NCBI RefSeq assembly: GCF_900111865.1
Contig: NZ_FOJS01000012.1
Location: forward strand, 1 to 64,000
From: Parageobacillus thermantarcticus
GTDB lineage: Bacteria; Bacillota; Bacilli; Bacillales; Anoxybacillaceae
Length of the DNA stretch: 64,000 bases
Direction of reading: 5' to 3'
Shown: in pieces, positions 33,029 through 43,151 of the stretch
Layout of the letters: each line of letters starts with the position of its first letter
Numbering within the stretch: position 1 is the stretch's first letter
Program-made: the position numbers and the translations under genes
Notes under the pieces: generated by a model
What the model was told of the DNA's origin: nothing
Seen by the model: only the letters and a program-made list of their open reading frames with translations
Database searches by the model: none

Positions 33029-34129
33029 CTAATATCTTGCGTGTTTGCTAATATTCAGCAAAACGCCGATCGCCATTAACATCAACGTCAGCGACGAGCC
33101 GCCGTAACTCAAAAACGGTAATGTAATTCCCGTTACCGGCATTAATCCTGTAACAACCCCGATATTAATCATCACTTGAATCGCCACCATACAAATAATG
33201 CCGATAGCAAGAAAACTCCCGTACAAATCCGGCGCGCCAAGCGCGATGCGCACCCCGCGCCAAAGCAGCAAGCTAAATAAAAGCAACACAAGCGACCCGC
33301 CAATAAAGCCAAGTTCCTCTGCTAAAATCGCAAAAATAAAGTCCGTTTGCGGCTCAGGCAAATAAAAAAACTTTTGCCGGCTTTGTCCCAATCCTAAGCC
33401 AAATAACCCGCCAGGACCAATCGCGTACAGCGATTGGATAATTTGAAATCCGCTTCCAAGCGGATCTTCCCAAGGATTTAAAAACGAAGTGATCCGCTTT
33501 ATTCGGTACGGTGCTGACAAAACAAGCGCAACAAACCCTGCCAGTCCAAGCACTCCTAACCCGATAAAGTGACTGACGCGCGCGCCAGCGACAAAAATCA
33601 TGGCAATGCACGTCCCAACCATTACCGTTCCTGTTCCTAAATCCGGCTGAAGCATGATCATGCCAAACGCAATAAACAGAAGCATCAAGGCAGGAAGCAG
33701 CCCTCGTTTAAACGAGGTAATATTTTTTTGGTTTTCCGATAAATATTTCGCCAAAAAGGCGATCATGGCGAGTTTCATAAATTCTGACGGCTGAATGGAA
33801 AACGCACCGACGCCAATCCAGCTGCGCGATCCGTTGCGAACCATGCCGACTCCGGGGATTAATACGAGCACAAGCAAAACGAAACACGCGATCATCAACG
33901 CTTTTGACCAATCGCGCCACGTCCAATAATCGATATTCATAATAACGAACATCGCGATGATTCCCACGCCGGCGAACAAAAGCTGCCGCTTCGCAAAGAA
34001 AAACGAATCGTGAAACTTATATTCCGCCCAAATCGCGCTGGCGCTATACACCATAATAAGCCCAATCGCCAACAGCGAAAACGTAAGGATAATCAGCAAA
34101 AAATCAGGCGTAGACTTTTTCCGCGGCAA
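33029..34129 (-). CDS. spoVE: SEDS glycosyltransferase SpoVE (FtsW-like)
   Basis: Encodes 366 aa. This SEDS-family polytopic membrane protein polymerises lipid II for the spore cortex together with SpoVD. Signatures include GVGAFSIQPSEFMKLAMIAF, LPEPQTDFIFAILAEE and the C-terminal GITLPFLSYGGSSL. It is nearly collinear with B. subtilis SpoVE, though discrimination from vegetative FtsW rests on overall similarity. The TTG start at 34129 is supported by AGAGGTG 7 nt upstream. Confidence 0.92.
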   Translation of the reverse strand: MPRKKSTPDFLLIILTFSLLAIGLIMVYSASAIWAEYKFHDSFFFAKRQLLFAGVGIIAMFVIMNIDYWTWRDWSKALMIACFVLLVLVLIPGVGMVRNGSRSWIGVGAFSIQPSEFMKLAMIAFLAKYLSENQKNITSFKRGLLPALMLLFIAFGMIMLQPDLGTGTVMVGTCIAMIFVAGARVSHFIGLGVLGLAGFVALVLSAPYRIKRITSFLNPWEDPLGSGFQIIQSLYAIGPGGLFGLGLGQSRQKFFYLPEPQTDFIFAILAEELGFIGGSLVLLLFSLLLWRGVRIALGAPDLYGSFLAIGIICMVAIQVMINIGVVTGLMPVTGITLPFLSYGGSSLTLMLMAIGVLLNISKHARY

Positions 34130-34165
34130 TGCCCAACACCTCTGCTTTTTTAATGTCCTTCCTCT

Positions 34166-35521
34166 CTATTTCAACTTATGCACGGCGTTGATAAAAATGT
34201 CCCCTCTTTGTTCAAAAGTTTTATACTGATCCCAGCTCGCGCATGCCGGCGATAGTAAAATGACGTCACCCGGTTCGGACAATCGATAGGCGACCGGCAC
34301 GGCTTTTTCCACATTATCGACATATTCGATCGTTTCTATTCCCGCCTGTTTCGCGACGCGGGCGATTTTTGCCGCCGTTTGTCCAAACAATATGATCGCC
34401 TTTACGTTTCGCAAATAAGGAAGAAGGTCATCAAATTCATTGCCGCGGTCTAGCCCGCCTGCCAAAAGGATGACGGAATCTTTTTCAAAAGCGGACAACG
34501 CTTTTTGTGTCGCAAGAATATTCGTTGCTTTTGAATCATTGAAAAACTTTCTTCCGTCAATCGTAGCGATATATTGAAGCCGATGCTTCACTCCCGCAAA
34601 CGTCGTCAAAACCCGAGCAATCGCTTTATTGTCTACGCCTGTTAATTTAGCAACAGCAACAGCCGCCAATATATTTTCTAAATTATGTTTTCCAGGAAGG
34701 ACAATGTCGGAAATAGCAATCACTGCTTCGTCGTTCCAATAAATCCAACCATCTCTTATATAAGCGCCACGGTCCAATATTTTCGTTGCGGAAAAAATGA
34801 CTTTTTGCGCACAGGCATTCTCGGCAAGCCGCATCACAAGCTCATCATCGGCATTGACAACCGCATAGTCTTCGTTTGTCTGGTTTTTAAAAATATTCGC
34901 CTTTGCCTGCGCGTAAGCTTCTTTTGTGCCATGGTAATCTAAATGCGCATCGAAAATGTTTAATAAAACGGAAATGCGCGGACGAAAGTCGCGAATCCCC
35001 GCTAGCTGAAAAGAGGAAAGTTCAGTGACGAGCCAATTGTTTGCTTCCGCTTTTTGCGCCACTTCACATGCAACCATTCCGATATTTCCGGCAAGCAGCG
35101 GGCGTTTTTCCCCTTCGCGCAACATTTCGTAAATCAATGTCGTTGTCGTCGTTTTTCCATTAGACCCGGTGATTCCGATAAACGGCGCTTCGGAAATATG
35201 GTACGCTAACTCCACTTCCGTGATCACCGGCAATCCTTTTTCGATTGCTTTTTTAACCATTGGATTTGTATATGGAATACCGGGATTTTTCACGACAAGA
35301 TCAAAATGCTCATCCAAAAGCTCAAGCGGATGCCCGCCGCAAATCACCCGAATTCCCAATTGTTCTAGCCGTTGCGCTTCCTCATTTTCTTCAAACGGCT
35401 TTCGATCGTTTACCGTAACGTTCGCTCCAAGTTCATGAAGCAGTTTCGCTGCGGCAAATCCGCTTTTCGCTAAACCGATGACTAATACCCGACGTTGTTG
35501 ATAAAAAGCTGCCTGTTTCAA
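34166..35521 (-). CDS. murD: UDP-N-acetylmuramoylalanine--D-glutamate ligase
   Basis: Encodes 451 aa, the length of B. subtilis MurD. It adds D-Glu to UDP-MurNAc-L-Ala. The P-loop [15 protein letters not shown] is at about residues 114-128, with the ATP-site [12 protein letters not shown] and NDSKATNI further on. TTG at 35521 directly follows the mraY TAA, with GAGGTG 9 nt upstream. Confidence 0.96.
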   Translation of the reverse strand: MKQAAFYQQRRVLVIGLAKSGFAAAKLLHELGANVTVNDRKPFEENEEAQRLEQLGIRVICGGHPLELLDEHFDLVVKNPGIPYTNPMVKKAIEKGLPVITEVELAYHISEAPFIGITGSNGKTTTTTLIYEMLREGEKRPLLAGNIGMVACEVAQKAEANNWLVTELSSFQLAGIRDFRPRISVLLNIFDAHLDYHGTKEAYAQAKANIFKNQTNEDYAVVNADDELVMRLAENACAQKVIFSATKILDRGAYIRDGWIYWNDEAVIAISDIVLPGKHNLENILAAVAVAKLTGVDNKAIARVLTTFAGVKHRLQYIATIDGRKFFNDSKATNILATQKALSAFEKDSVILLAGGLDRGNEFDDLLPYLRNVKAIILFGQTAAKIARVAKQAGIETIEYVDNVEKAVPVAYRLSEPGDVILLSPACASWDQYKTFEQRGDIFINAVHKLK

Positions 35522-36496
35522 TTAGATCCACACCTCGATATAAATTCCTAGCATTGCAAATAATAAGCCGACCGCCCAGAACGTGACGACAACACGCCAT
35601 TCCGACCAGCCGAGCAACTCGTAATGATGATGCAACGGGCTCATGCGAAATACGCGTTTTCCCGTTGTTTTAAATGAAATGACTTGAATAATGACGGACA
35701 ACGTTTCAATCACAAATACTCCGCCAATAATAACGAGCAATATTTCCAGCTTCGTTAAAATAGCCACAGTCGCGATCGCTCCGCCTAACGCGAGCGACCC
35801 GGTATCCCCCATAAACACTTTCGCTGGATGGGCGTTAAATACTAAAAATCCTAGCACCGCCCCAACAACGGAGACGCAAAAAATCGAAATGTCGTATTGG
35901 CCTTGGTTCCAAGCGAGAACCGCATAAGCGCCGAATGCAATGGCCGCCGTCCCAGCCAATAAGCCGTCAAGCCCGTCGGTTAAATTGACCGCATTTGAAC
36001 CGCCGACAAGCATAAAAATAAGCAATAGCACATAGCCAAAGCCAAGATTAATGGAAAGATCTGTCCCCGGAATATGCAAGGCAGTGGAAAAACCGCTGCG
36101 CTGATACACAAAGTAAAAAACAATGGCAATGATTAGCTGTCCAATGAACTTTTGCTTGCTTGTCAAACCAAGATTCCGCTTCATCACCACTTTAATAAAA
36201 TCATCTAAAAAGCCAAGCAGACCATAACCAATCGTCACAAACAGCAGTAAATACGTTTCCACGGAAAGACTCGCAAATTTTTTCGTCATCCAAATCGTTG
36301 TCACGACGATGGAAAGTAAAATCATAATGCCACCCATCGTTGGGGTACCCGACTTTTTTTGATGCGATTTCGGGCCTTCTTCCCGTATGCTTTGCCCGAA
36401 TTTTAACCGCCTTAAAAACGGAATAAAAATCGGCGATAGTATGACGGTAATCAAAAATGAAAGAACAATGGCAAAAACAATGACTTGCTCTAGCAT
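35522..36496 (-). CDS. mraY: Phospho-MurNAc-pentapeptide transferase
   Basis: Encodes 324 aa, the length of B. subtilis MraY. The integral membrane enzyme transfers phospho-MurNAc-pentapeptide to undecaprenyl phosphate, giving lipid I. The conserved loops [38 protein letters not shown] and the histidine-rich [14 protein letters not shown] are present. The ATG overlaps the stop of the MurF-like ORF (ATGCTAG at 36490-36496). Confidence 0.97.
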   Translation of the reverse strand: MLEQVIVFAIVLSFLITVILSPIFIPFLRRLKFGQSIREEGPKSHQKKSGTPTMGGIMILLSIVVTTIWMTKKFASLSVETYLLLFVTIGYGLLGFLDDFIKVVMKRNLGLTSKQKFIGQLIIAIVFYFVYQRSGFSTALHIPGTDLSINLGFGYVLLLIFMLVGGSNAVNLTDGLDGLLAGTAAIAFGAYAVLAWNQGQYDISIFCVSVVGAVLGFLVFNAHPAKVFMGDTGSLALGGAIATVAILTKLEILLVIIGGVFVIETLSVIIQVISFKTTGKRVFRMSPLHHHYELLGWSEWRVVVTFWAVGLLFAMLGIYIEVWI

Positions 36497-36930
36497 GATC
36501 GGTCACATCCTTCTTGTCCTTGAGCGCATATCCGTTTCTGTTGTAGCTGTTTGAGAGCATCCAACACCGCTATATCATATGAATGATTTTGTTCATTATG
36601 CGAAGAAATGGTAAGGTGAAACGTTGTTTTTTCCAATTGTCCATACGTATTTAAAAGCTCTTCTAACGCTTGAAGCGGCGATGAAACAAAAAAGATCGGA
36701 AATTGATTTGGAATATAGCGCGGCAATGCCTCGCTTTCTTGCCAAAGTGCGGCGATCGCTCCATGTTCGATCGCGATTTTTAGCGTTTCCGTCCCGCTCC
36801 CTAGCGGAACGAACAGTCCCTTCGGCGCATGCTCATAAGGGTCGACAAACACGTGGTGGAACGCAATCGTGTCATCGACAATTCCGCGCACGTTTTTGCA
36901 TAACCGTTTCACCATTTCGTATGTCAGCAT
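36490..36930 (-). CDS. Stand-alone Mur-ligase N-domain-like protein in the murF position
   Basis: Encodes 146 aa. Residues 1-97 resemble the N-terminal substrate-binding domain of MurF/MurE: KGLFVPL aligns with the family's Gx[21 protein letters not shown] with the HDFADQAxxxGAxALL helix, and [20 protein letters not shown] with the last strand and helix. There is no P-loop GxxGK(S/T), no central ATPase domain and no C-domain, so it cannot be a ligase. Residues 98-146 match nothing I know. It overlaps murE (ATGCTGA, 36924-36930) and mraY, with AAGGAGCG as ribosome site. A scaffold or UDP-MurNAc-tripeptide-binding role is conceivable but not shown. Confidence 0.65.
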   Translation of the reverse strand: MLTYEMVKRLCKNVRGIVDDTIAFHHVFVDPYEHAPKGLFVPLGSGTETLKIAIEHGAIAALWQESEALPRYIPNQFPIFFVSSPLQALEELLNTYGQLEKTTFHLTISSHNEQNHSYDIAVLDALKQLQQKRICAQGQEGCDRSC

Positions 36931-38396
36931 GTTTTCTTTCGCTCCTTGATCGCTTCCCTCGCAACAAGTCGGTCATCAAATTCAATGACACGATCGCCAA
37001 TAATTTGATACGTTTCATGCCCTTTGCCCGCGATTAAAACAATATCGCCTTCTTGCGCCTGCTCAACCGCGTAATCAATCGCCTCCTTGCGATCAACGAT
37101 CGTCACATAACGCTCGCCGGGAACGCCTGCTTCCATGTCGCGCAAAATTCGCTCAGGCTCTTCGGAACGCGGGTTGTCAGAAGTGAAAATGGCCATATCG
37201 GCGTATTTGACCGCCACTTTTGCCATCAACGGCCGTTTTGTCCGATCTCGGTCGCCGCCGCAGCCAACAACAACATAAACTTTTTTTCGGGCAAATTGCC
37301 GAACCGTTTTTAAGACGTTTTCCAAACTATCTGGCGTATGGGCATAATCAACAATTACTGTAAAGTTTTGCCCTTCATCGACTGTTTCAAACCGCCCCGC
37401 AACTCCAGAAATTTCTTCAATCGCCTCCACAATAACAGGGAATGGAATCCTCGATACAAGGCAGGCGGAAACGGCTGCAAGCAAATTATATACGTTAAAC
37501 AATCCGATCAACTTCGTTTTTACGCGCGCCGTGCCATGCGGTGTGATAAGATCAAACGCCATTCCGTTCGGAACGATATCAATCCGCTTTGCCATAATAT
37601 CGCTATCTGTTTTTATTCCGTATGTAATCACAGTCGCAGCCGTCATATGCTTATAATATTGCGAAGCAGGATCATCATTGTTTAACACCGCAAACTTTGG
37701 CCGCTTATGGTCGTACCGATTTCCAAGCTGGGCAAACAGCAGCCCTTTCGCATTGCGATATTCTTCCATCGTCCCATGATAATCAAGATGATCTTGCGTT
37801 AAATTGGTAAACACAGCAACATCATAGTCGCAACCGTGCACGCGTCCCATATGAAGGGCATGTGAAGACACTTCCATGACGGCAACGTCAACGCCTTCAT
37901 CGACCATTTGCTTAAACGTTCGTTGCAACAGCAACGATTCGGGCGTCGTATTTTGCGTTGGATACGCATCATCGCCAATTTTAATCTGTACCGTCCCGAT
38001 TAACCCTGTTTTTTTATTTGCTTTTCTCGCGATGTGCTCTATTATATGAGTCGTCGTCGTTTTTCCGTTTGTGCCCGTCACGCCGATTAAATGCAAGCGA
38101 TGTGTCGGCTGCCCGTAAAACGCATCGGCAAGCACCGCCATCGCCCGCCGGCTATCGCGGACGACAATAACAGGCACATCGACATCGAGAGGCCGTTCGG
38201 CAATAATTGCTACAGCCCCATTTTCCACTGCCTGTTTCGCAAAATCGTGTCCATCAACGGTAAACCCTTTGATGCAAATAAACAATGCCCCTTTTTTTAC
38301 TTGTCGCGAATCCATTTCAATGGAAGTAATCGTCGGGTTTTCGCCGACGTATGCCGTAAAATCATGCAAATACGAAAGCAACGTCTGCAGCTTCAC
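36924..38396 (-). CDS. murE: UDP-MurNAc-tripeptide synthetase, meso-diaminopimelate-adding
   Basis: Encodes 490 aa from a GTG start at 38396 (AAAGGAT 8 nt upstream). It adds meso-DAP to UDP-MurNAc-L-Ala-D-Glu. The N-domain signature [20 protein letters not shown], the P-loop [14 protein letters not shown] and the DAP-specificity motif [11 protein letters not shown] (DNPR) are present. The C-terminal [10 protein letters not shown] is also conserved. The stop overlaps the next gene by 7 nt. Confidence 0.97.
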   Translation of the reverse strand: MKLQTLLSYLHDFTAYVGENPTITSIEMDSRQVKKGALFICIKGFTVDGHDFAKQAVENGAVAIIAERPLDVDVPVIVVRDSRRAMAVLADAFYGQPTHRLHLIGVTGTNGKTTTTHIIEHIARKANKKTGLIGTVQIKIGDDAYPTQNTTPESLLLQRTFKQMVDEGVDVAVMEVSSHALHMGRVHGCDYDVAVFTNLTQDHLDYHGTMEEYRNAKGLLFAQLGNRYDHKRPKFAVLNNDDPASQYYKHMTAATVITYGIKTDSDIMAKRIDIVPNGMAFDLITPHGTARVKTKLIGLFNVYNLLAAVSACLVSRIPFPVIVEAIEEISGVAGRFETVDEGQNFTVIVDYAHTPDSLENVLKTVRQFARKKVYVVVGCGGDRDRTKRPLMAKVAVKYADMAIFTSDNPRSEEPERILRDMEAGVPGERYVTIVDRKEAIDYAVEQAQEGDIVLIAGKGHETYQIIGDRVIEFDDRLVAREAIKERKKTC

Positions 38397-38458
38397 TTTT
38401 ATTCATCCTTTCGCTTCATCGTTCTCACTTAAAAACAAAACAACCAAAAGCGGAAAAA

Positions 38459-38498
38459 AGGGGCGAGATATAGATGACAACCTACACTAGCCGCCCCT
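38459..38498 (-). terminator. Terminator between spoVD and murE
   Basis: Arms AGGGGCG/CGCCCCT (38459-38465 and 38492-38498), a 26-nt loop, then TTTTTT on the minus strand. The long loop suggests partial termination, which would separate the spoVD unit from murE. Confidence 0.6.
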
Positions 38499-38504
38499 CG
38501 AGAT

Positions 38505-40445
38505 CTATTCGCCTTCATGGAATGTCTCTGTCTTTGCTGTTAAATAAACGCGAATGGTCGAACCTTCTTTTACTTTCACTCCAGGTTTTGGAGCTTGCTC
38601 GATGACAACGTCACCTTCTCCACTAACATCTAATTTTAAGTTAAAAAGTTGCTCTTGCAAGTCTTTTTTCGATAAGCCGATTAAATTCGGCACCTCGATC
38701 ATTTTCGGATCATTCCACGCCCGTTCTTTTTCCATTTGATTTTTTCTTAGTTTGACGCCAAGCACGCGCAAACTGTCTTCCATAATTTTTCCCACAATTG
38801 GAGCGGAGACGACGCCGCCAAACTGCACCGTTCCTTTCGGATTGTCGACGGCAACATAAACGACAAGCTGCGGATCGTCCGCCGGAGCAAAGCCGATAAA
38901 TGAAACGATATGGTTATCTTTTAAATATCGGCCACCTTTCGCTTTTTGCGCCGTCCCCGTTTTTCCGCCGACGCGATACCCTTCAACATAGGCACCTTTT
39001 CCTGTTCCTTGAGCAACGACGCTCTCTAGAGCATAGCGAACTTGTTTGGATGTTTCCTCGGAAATAACGCGGCGCTTCGCCTTTGGCGTATTGCGGACGA
39101 CCACCTTTCCTGTCTCAGGGTCCACCCATTGTTTCGCGATATATGGCGTATACAAAATTCCGCCGTTTACCGCCGCAGAAACAGCGGCAACCTGCTGAAT
39201 CGGCGTCACCGACACCCCTTGGCCAAAAGCTGTTGTCGCTTGTTCGACAGGTCCAACACGTTTCAAATCAAATAAAATTCCGGTTCCTTCCCCTTGCAGA
39301 TCAATTCCTGTTTTTTCCCCAAAACCAAACTGTTTTATATAATAAAATAGCTTTTCTTTTCCAAGCCGCTCCCCCAGTTCGACAAAGCCCGGATTGCACG
39401 AATTTTGCACAACTTCTAAAAAAGTTTGCGACCCATGCCCGCCTTTTTTCCAGCAGCGCAACGTAGCACCTGCCACTTTTACATATCCCGGATCATAAAA
39501 ATGATCTTTCAATAAGTCGACTTTTTTTTCTTCTAACGCCGCAGCAAGCGTGATAATTTTAAACGTCGACCCAGGCTCATATGTGCTCCAAACCGGCAAG
39601 TTACGGTTGTAGATTTCCGGAGGCACGTTTCGATAGTTTGCCGGGTCAAACGTCGGACGGCTCGCCATCGCTAAAATTTCTCCCGTATTCGGGTTCATTG
39701 CGATCGCGATTATGCCGTCCGGATTGTACTTTGCTTCGGCAATATCAAGCTCCCGCTCCACGATCGTTTGGATGCGCGAATCGATCGTAAGCATCAAATT
39801 CAGCCCGTCTGTCGGCGGCGTATATTCATCCGCCATATTCGGCATTCTTTTTCCTTTCGCGTCCGAATAAAATTGCACCGAACCGCGTTGCCCGCTCAAT
39901 TCCTTATCGTAGTAAAGCTCCAACCCCATCAAACCTTGGTTATCGATGCCGGTAAATCCTAAGACGTGCGACAAATAACTGCCGAACGGATAATAACGTT
40001 TCGTATCTTCCGCGATATATACCCCTTTTAGGCCGAGCGCCCGAATTTCTTTTGCTTTTTCATTCGATATTTTTCGCCCTTCCGGAATGCGTTCGATGGA
40101 GTTTTTTTTCGTAATGTGCTTGTACGCCTTTTCCACGGGCATATTTAATACTTTCGCCAACTTTTCCGCCGTTTCTGCCGGGTTTTCAATTTGGCGCGGA
40201 ATGACGTATACGGTTGGTGCGCTCATATTCGTGGCGAGCGGAACGCCGTTGCGGTCCAAAATTTCCCCGCGTTTCGGTTCAAACGGAATGTTTCTGCTCC
40301 ATGAACCTTTCGCTCGTTCCGTTAACGTATCTCCAATAATCAATTGGACATACCCGAGGCGAATGTCAATAATGGCAAAAATGAGCACTCCAATGAGAAA
40401 CACAATCATCAGCCGTTTGCGGACAGTGACGTGGGAAACGCGCAT
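38505..40445 (-). CDS. spoVD: Class B penicillin-binding protein SpoVD (cortex transpeptidase)
   Basis: Encodes 646 aa from ATG 40445, the exact length of B. subtilis SpoVD. It cross-links spore cortex peptidoglycan with SpoVE. One N-terminal transmembrane helix (about 11-35), a PBP dimerisation domain and a transpeptidase domain with STFK (293-296), SCN (349-351) and KTG in VGGKTGTAQ are visible, plus one C-terminal PASTA domain (MIEVPNLIGLSKKDL). Two Cys in the transpeptidase domain (CWKKGG and NSCNPG) match the disulphide partners known for SpoVD. The ATG lies inside a hairpin. Confidence 0.96.
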   Translation of the reverse strand: MRVSHVTVRKRLMIVFLIGVLIFAIIDIRLGYVQLIIGDTLTERAKGSWSRNIPFEPKRGEILDRNGVPLATNMSAPTVYVIPRQIENPAETAEKLAKVLNMPVEKAYKHITKKNSIERIPEGRKISNEKAKEIRALGLKGVYIAEDTKRYYPFGSYLSHVLGFTGIDNQGLMGLELYYDKELSGQRGSVQFYSDAKGKRMPNMADEYTPPTDGLNLMLTIDSRIQTIVERELDIAEAKYNPDGIIAIAMNPNTGEILAMASRPTFDPANYRNVPPEIYNRNLPVWSTYEPGSTFKIITLAAALEEKKVDLLKDHFYDPGYVKVAGATLRCWKKGGHGSQTFLEVVQNSCNPGFVELGERLGKEKLFYYIKQFGFGEKTGIDLQGEGTGILFDLKRVGPVEQATTAFGQGVSVTPIQQVAAVSAAVNGGILYTPYIAKQWVDPETGKVVVRNTPKAKRRVISEETSKQVRYALESVVAQGTGKGAYVEGYRVGGKTGTAQKAKGGRYLKDNHIVSFIGFAPADDPQLVVYVAVDNPKGTVQFGGVVSAPIVGKIMEDSLRVLGVKLRKNQMEKERAWNDPKMIEVPNLIGLSKKDLQEQLFNLKLDVSGEGDVVIEQAPKPGVKVKEGSTIRVYLTAKTETFHEGE

Positions 40446-40505
40446 ATAGTGGAACCCCCTTTTATGATAGGCTCGTTCCACTATATGCTTGTACGCTTTA
40501 TTATA
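40443..40505 (-). promoter_or_regulatory. spoVD start-codon hairpin with overlapping promoter elements
   Basis: A 13-bp perfect inverted repeat has arms CATATAGTGGAAC (minus strand, 40487-40475) and GTTCCACTATATG (40455-40443), with a 19-nt loop holding GGGG of the ribosome site. The downstream arm includes the whole ATG. The upstream arm begins with CATATAGT (40480-40487), a partial match (6 of 8) to the sigma-E -10 CATACAMT. A TATAAT (40500-40505) also precedes the repeat but lacks a good -35. Confidence 0.6.
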
Positions 40506-40517
40506 GAACGCCTTGAA

Positions 40518-42728
40518 TCACTCAACTGGACCGTCGGTTTTCTTCCTTGATGCTTCCTTTTGTTCTTGTTCCATTCTTTCCTTCCATTTTCGTGGTTCTT
40601 CCAGTTCTACAATTAAGTAATCCCCTTTCTTAACTAACGAGCCCGGTCGAATATTTTGGCTGACGACATATCCATTTCCTTTTGTGCTCGGATGAAGCTT
40701 TAGCAGTTCCGCTACTTTCATCACATCGCGCAGCGACCAGCCGCGCACATCCGGCATTACTGTCTTTCCGTTCGTTTTTAGCACCACTCGCTCTCCAGTG
40801 ATAACCGTATCTCCAGATATTGGGATATGCTCTTCCACTTGCTGTCCATTTCCGATGACAACCGGAACAAGCCTTTTTTCTTTTAATTCTTTCACAACTT
40901 CTTCTGTGGAACGTCCGATATAAGAGTCAATTTTAATTCCTTTCGCTTTTGTTTTTGACGTTTTCAGATTAGAAGAAGGCTGAATATGCAAATATTGCAG
41001 GCTATTTTTCATGACGCTAGTAAAAATATGAGAAACAGGGGCTGCTCCTGTCTCCGTATAAGATAGTTTTGGCTGCTGGACAGCGACATACATAATTAAG
41101 CGCGGATCTTCTTTCGGGGCCATTCCTAAAAAGGAAAAAATATAGTTTTGGTAGCCGGTTAAATATCCACCGTGTGGTGACGGGATTTGCGCCGTTCCTG
41201 TTTTTCCGGCGACCCGATACCCTTCGATTTGGTACGGGCGCCCTGTTCCTTTCTCCGAAGTAACGACCGTCTCCAGTATATCGAGCACTTTTTGCGCCGT
41301 TTCTTTTGTAATCGGCTGTTCTACTACTTCCGGCTCGTTTTTTACAATAACTTTTTTTGTATCTGGATCGACGATGCGATCGATAACATATGGCTTCATC
41401 ATTTTTCCGCCGTTTGCGATCGCAGTTGCCGCTTGAATTTGCTGAATTGGCGTCACCGATGTTCCTTGGCCGAACCCTGTCGTTATTCTTTCAATCGGAT
41501 ATTTATAGTGAATTTGTCCTACCGCTTCTCCCGGAAGATCTATCCCTGTTTTCCGATCAAAATGGAAACGATGCAAATATTGCAAAAAGCGGTCTTCCCC
41601 CAATTTTTCTTTTACTAAAATCGAAAAAGCGACATTGGAAGAGCGTTGTACGCCTTCGTTAAACGTAATCGTTCCCCAACCTACTTTGTTATGGTCGCGA
41701 ATAATATTTCGCCCCACTTTATAATAGCCAGACCGATATTGCTCATTCCCGTTATACACACCTTCGTTAATGGCAGCAGCAAGCGTAAAAATTTTCATGG
41801 TCGACCCCGGTTCATACGGATAGGAAATCGCGTCATTAAAATAGTTTCGTATATTGCGCTTATTCGGGTCAAAGCTCGGTCTTGTTGCCATTGCCAAGAT
41901 TTTTCCTGTTTTCGGATCTGCCACAATCGCGATTATTTTTTTTGGCCTATATTGTTTTTCAACGTCGTTCATCGCGTCTTCCAAAAACGTTTGTATTTTT
42001 TGATCGATCGTTAAATAAACATTCGCTCCATTATCCGGCGGAATGATCGTTTCTTTCGAATTTGGAAGGCGAAATCCGTTCACGTCCCCAGCGAAAGACA
42101 CATAACCGTCTTTTTCGCGCAAATACTTATCTAAACTTTTTTCTATTCCCATCTTTCCAACCGTTTTATTTTTGTCGTTTTTTTGCGCATAGCCAATGAC
42201 GTATGAAGCAAAATCGCCGTTCGGATAAAATCGGTTTGTATCACGAATGAAACCGATCCCCGGCAGATTTAGCGCCTCAATTTTTTCTTTCAATTCATAG
42301 CTAATGTTTCGTCCATTCGCGCCAAACTCGACTTGCTTTGCATCTTTTGTTAAAATCCGCTCCACTTCGTCCACATCCATCTTGAGCAACGGGGCTAATT
42401 TTTTCGCCGTCTTTTCGGGATCAACAACATGTCTCGGATGATCAGGATCTGTCGTCATTTTTGGATCAAGGACGGCTACCACCGTATAAGATGGCATATC
42501 TTGGGCAAGCACTTCGCCATTTTGGTCAAAAATCGTTCCCCGCTTTGCTTCAATGGTGCGCTTTTGCTTATACTTTTCTTCCGCCTTTACCGCTAACACT
42601 TGGCCATCGGCAACGCCTGTTACCTGCAGCTGAATAAAACGAGCAAATAACACAAAAAAGAGCAGACTGAACAGGAAAAATAATATAGCTGCTCCTTTAT
42701 GCGTATTGCTATGCTTTTTCTTTTCCAT
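40518..42728 (-). CDS. pbpB: Penicillin-binding protein 2B, division transpeptidase
   Basis: Encodes 736 aa. It is the essential septal class B PBP (FtsI equivalent). A transmembrane helix (about 15-37), the dimerisation domain and the catalytic motifs STMK (EPGSTMKIF), SSN (RSSNVAF) and KTG (VAGKTGTAQ) are visible. Two C-terminal PASTA domains lie at about 600-715, followed by a Lys/Glu-rich tail. The ATG at 42728 has only a weak AGGA; a TTG two codons upstream is an alternative. Confidence 0.95.
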   Translation of the reverse strand: MEKKKHSNTHKGAAILFFLFSLLFFVLFARFIQLQVTGVADGQVLAVKAEEKYKQKRTIEAKRGTIFDQNGEVLAQDMPSYTVVAVLDPKMTTDPDHPRHVVDPEKTAKKLAPLLKMDVDEVERILTKDAKQVEFGANGRNISYELKEKIEALNLPGIGFIRDTNRFYPNGDFASYVIGYAQKNDKNKTVGKMGIEKSLDKYLREKDGYVSFAGDVNGFRLPNSKETIIPPDNGANVYLTIDQKIQTFLEDAMNDVEKQYRPKKIIAIVADPKTGKILAMATRPSFDPNKRNIRNYFNDAISYPYEPGSTMKIFTLAAAINEGVYNGNEQYRSGYYKVGRNIIRDHNKVGWGTITFNEGVQRSSNVAFSILVKEKLGEDRFLQYLHRFHFDRKTGIDLPGEAVGQIHYKYPIERITTGFGQGTSVTPIQQIQAATAIANGGKMMKPYVIDRIVDPDTKKVIVKNEPEVVEQPITKETAQKVLDILETVVTSEKGTGRPYQIEGYRVAGKTGTAQIPSPHGGYLTGYQNYIFSFLGMAPKEDPRLIMYVAVQQPKLSYTETGAAPVSHIFTSVMKNSLQYLHIQPSSNLKTSKTKAKGIKIDSYIGRSTEEVVKELKEKRLVPVVIGNGQQVEEHIPISGDTVITGERVVLKTNGKTVMPDVRGWSLRDVMKVAELLKLHPSTKGNGYVVSQNIRPGSLVKKGDYLIVELEEPRKWKERMEQEQKEASRKKTDGPVE

Positions 42729-42734
42729 CGTCAA

Positions 42735-43088
42735 TCATTCCTGTACGACTTTTACATTATTTTCATTCAGCGAAAGGCCAAGTTCTTTCGCTTTTTGCAA
42801 AATTCGCTCATATGCGCTTAATTGCTGAACTTCCATGTATAAATCGTTATTATGCTTTTGCTGCTCTTGGACCGTTTCTTGCAGCTGTTGAATCTCTTTG
42901 TTGATTTGATAAATCTTCACTTGATTTGCCACAATATGAACTGCTGCGTATATAGCAAACGCGCAAAACGATAAAAATAAAAGCTTTTCACCTAATTTCA
43001 AGCGAATTTTTAACTTTCGCTTTTTTCGAATGCGTGGACGTGACGATGGACGTTGTCGTTCATGAATCTTCACTGCCGTATTGTTCAT
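42735..43088 (-). CDS. ftsL: Cell division protein FtsL
   Basis: Encodes 117 aa, the length of B. subtilis FtsL. It is a bitopic protein: basic cytoplasmic N-terminus (about 1-33), one transmembrane helix (about 34-53) and an extracellular leucine-zipper-like coiled coil (about 55-105). It binds DivIC and DivIB and activates septal synthesis. It lies between rsmH and pbpB, as in all Bacilli. Confidence 0.94.
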   Translation of the reverse strand: MNNTAVKIHERQRPSSRPRIRKKRKLKIRLKLGEKLLFLSFCAFAIYAAVHIVANQVKIYQINKEIQQLQETVQEQQKHNNDLYMEVQQLSAYERILQKAKELGLSLNENNVKVVQE

Positions 43089-43151
43089 CAGCTTTTCTCC
43101 CTCCTGCTTAGCGATACACTTTTCGTTTTCAACATCATATTTCCCGTGGCA

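Noticed and set aside
40500-40505. TATAAT as a sigma-A promoter of spoVD
   Set aside because: No acceptable -35 at 16-18 bp. If it were used, its RNA would contain the start-codon hairpin; recorded only as an alternative.
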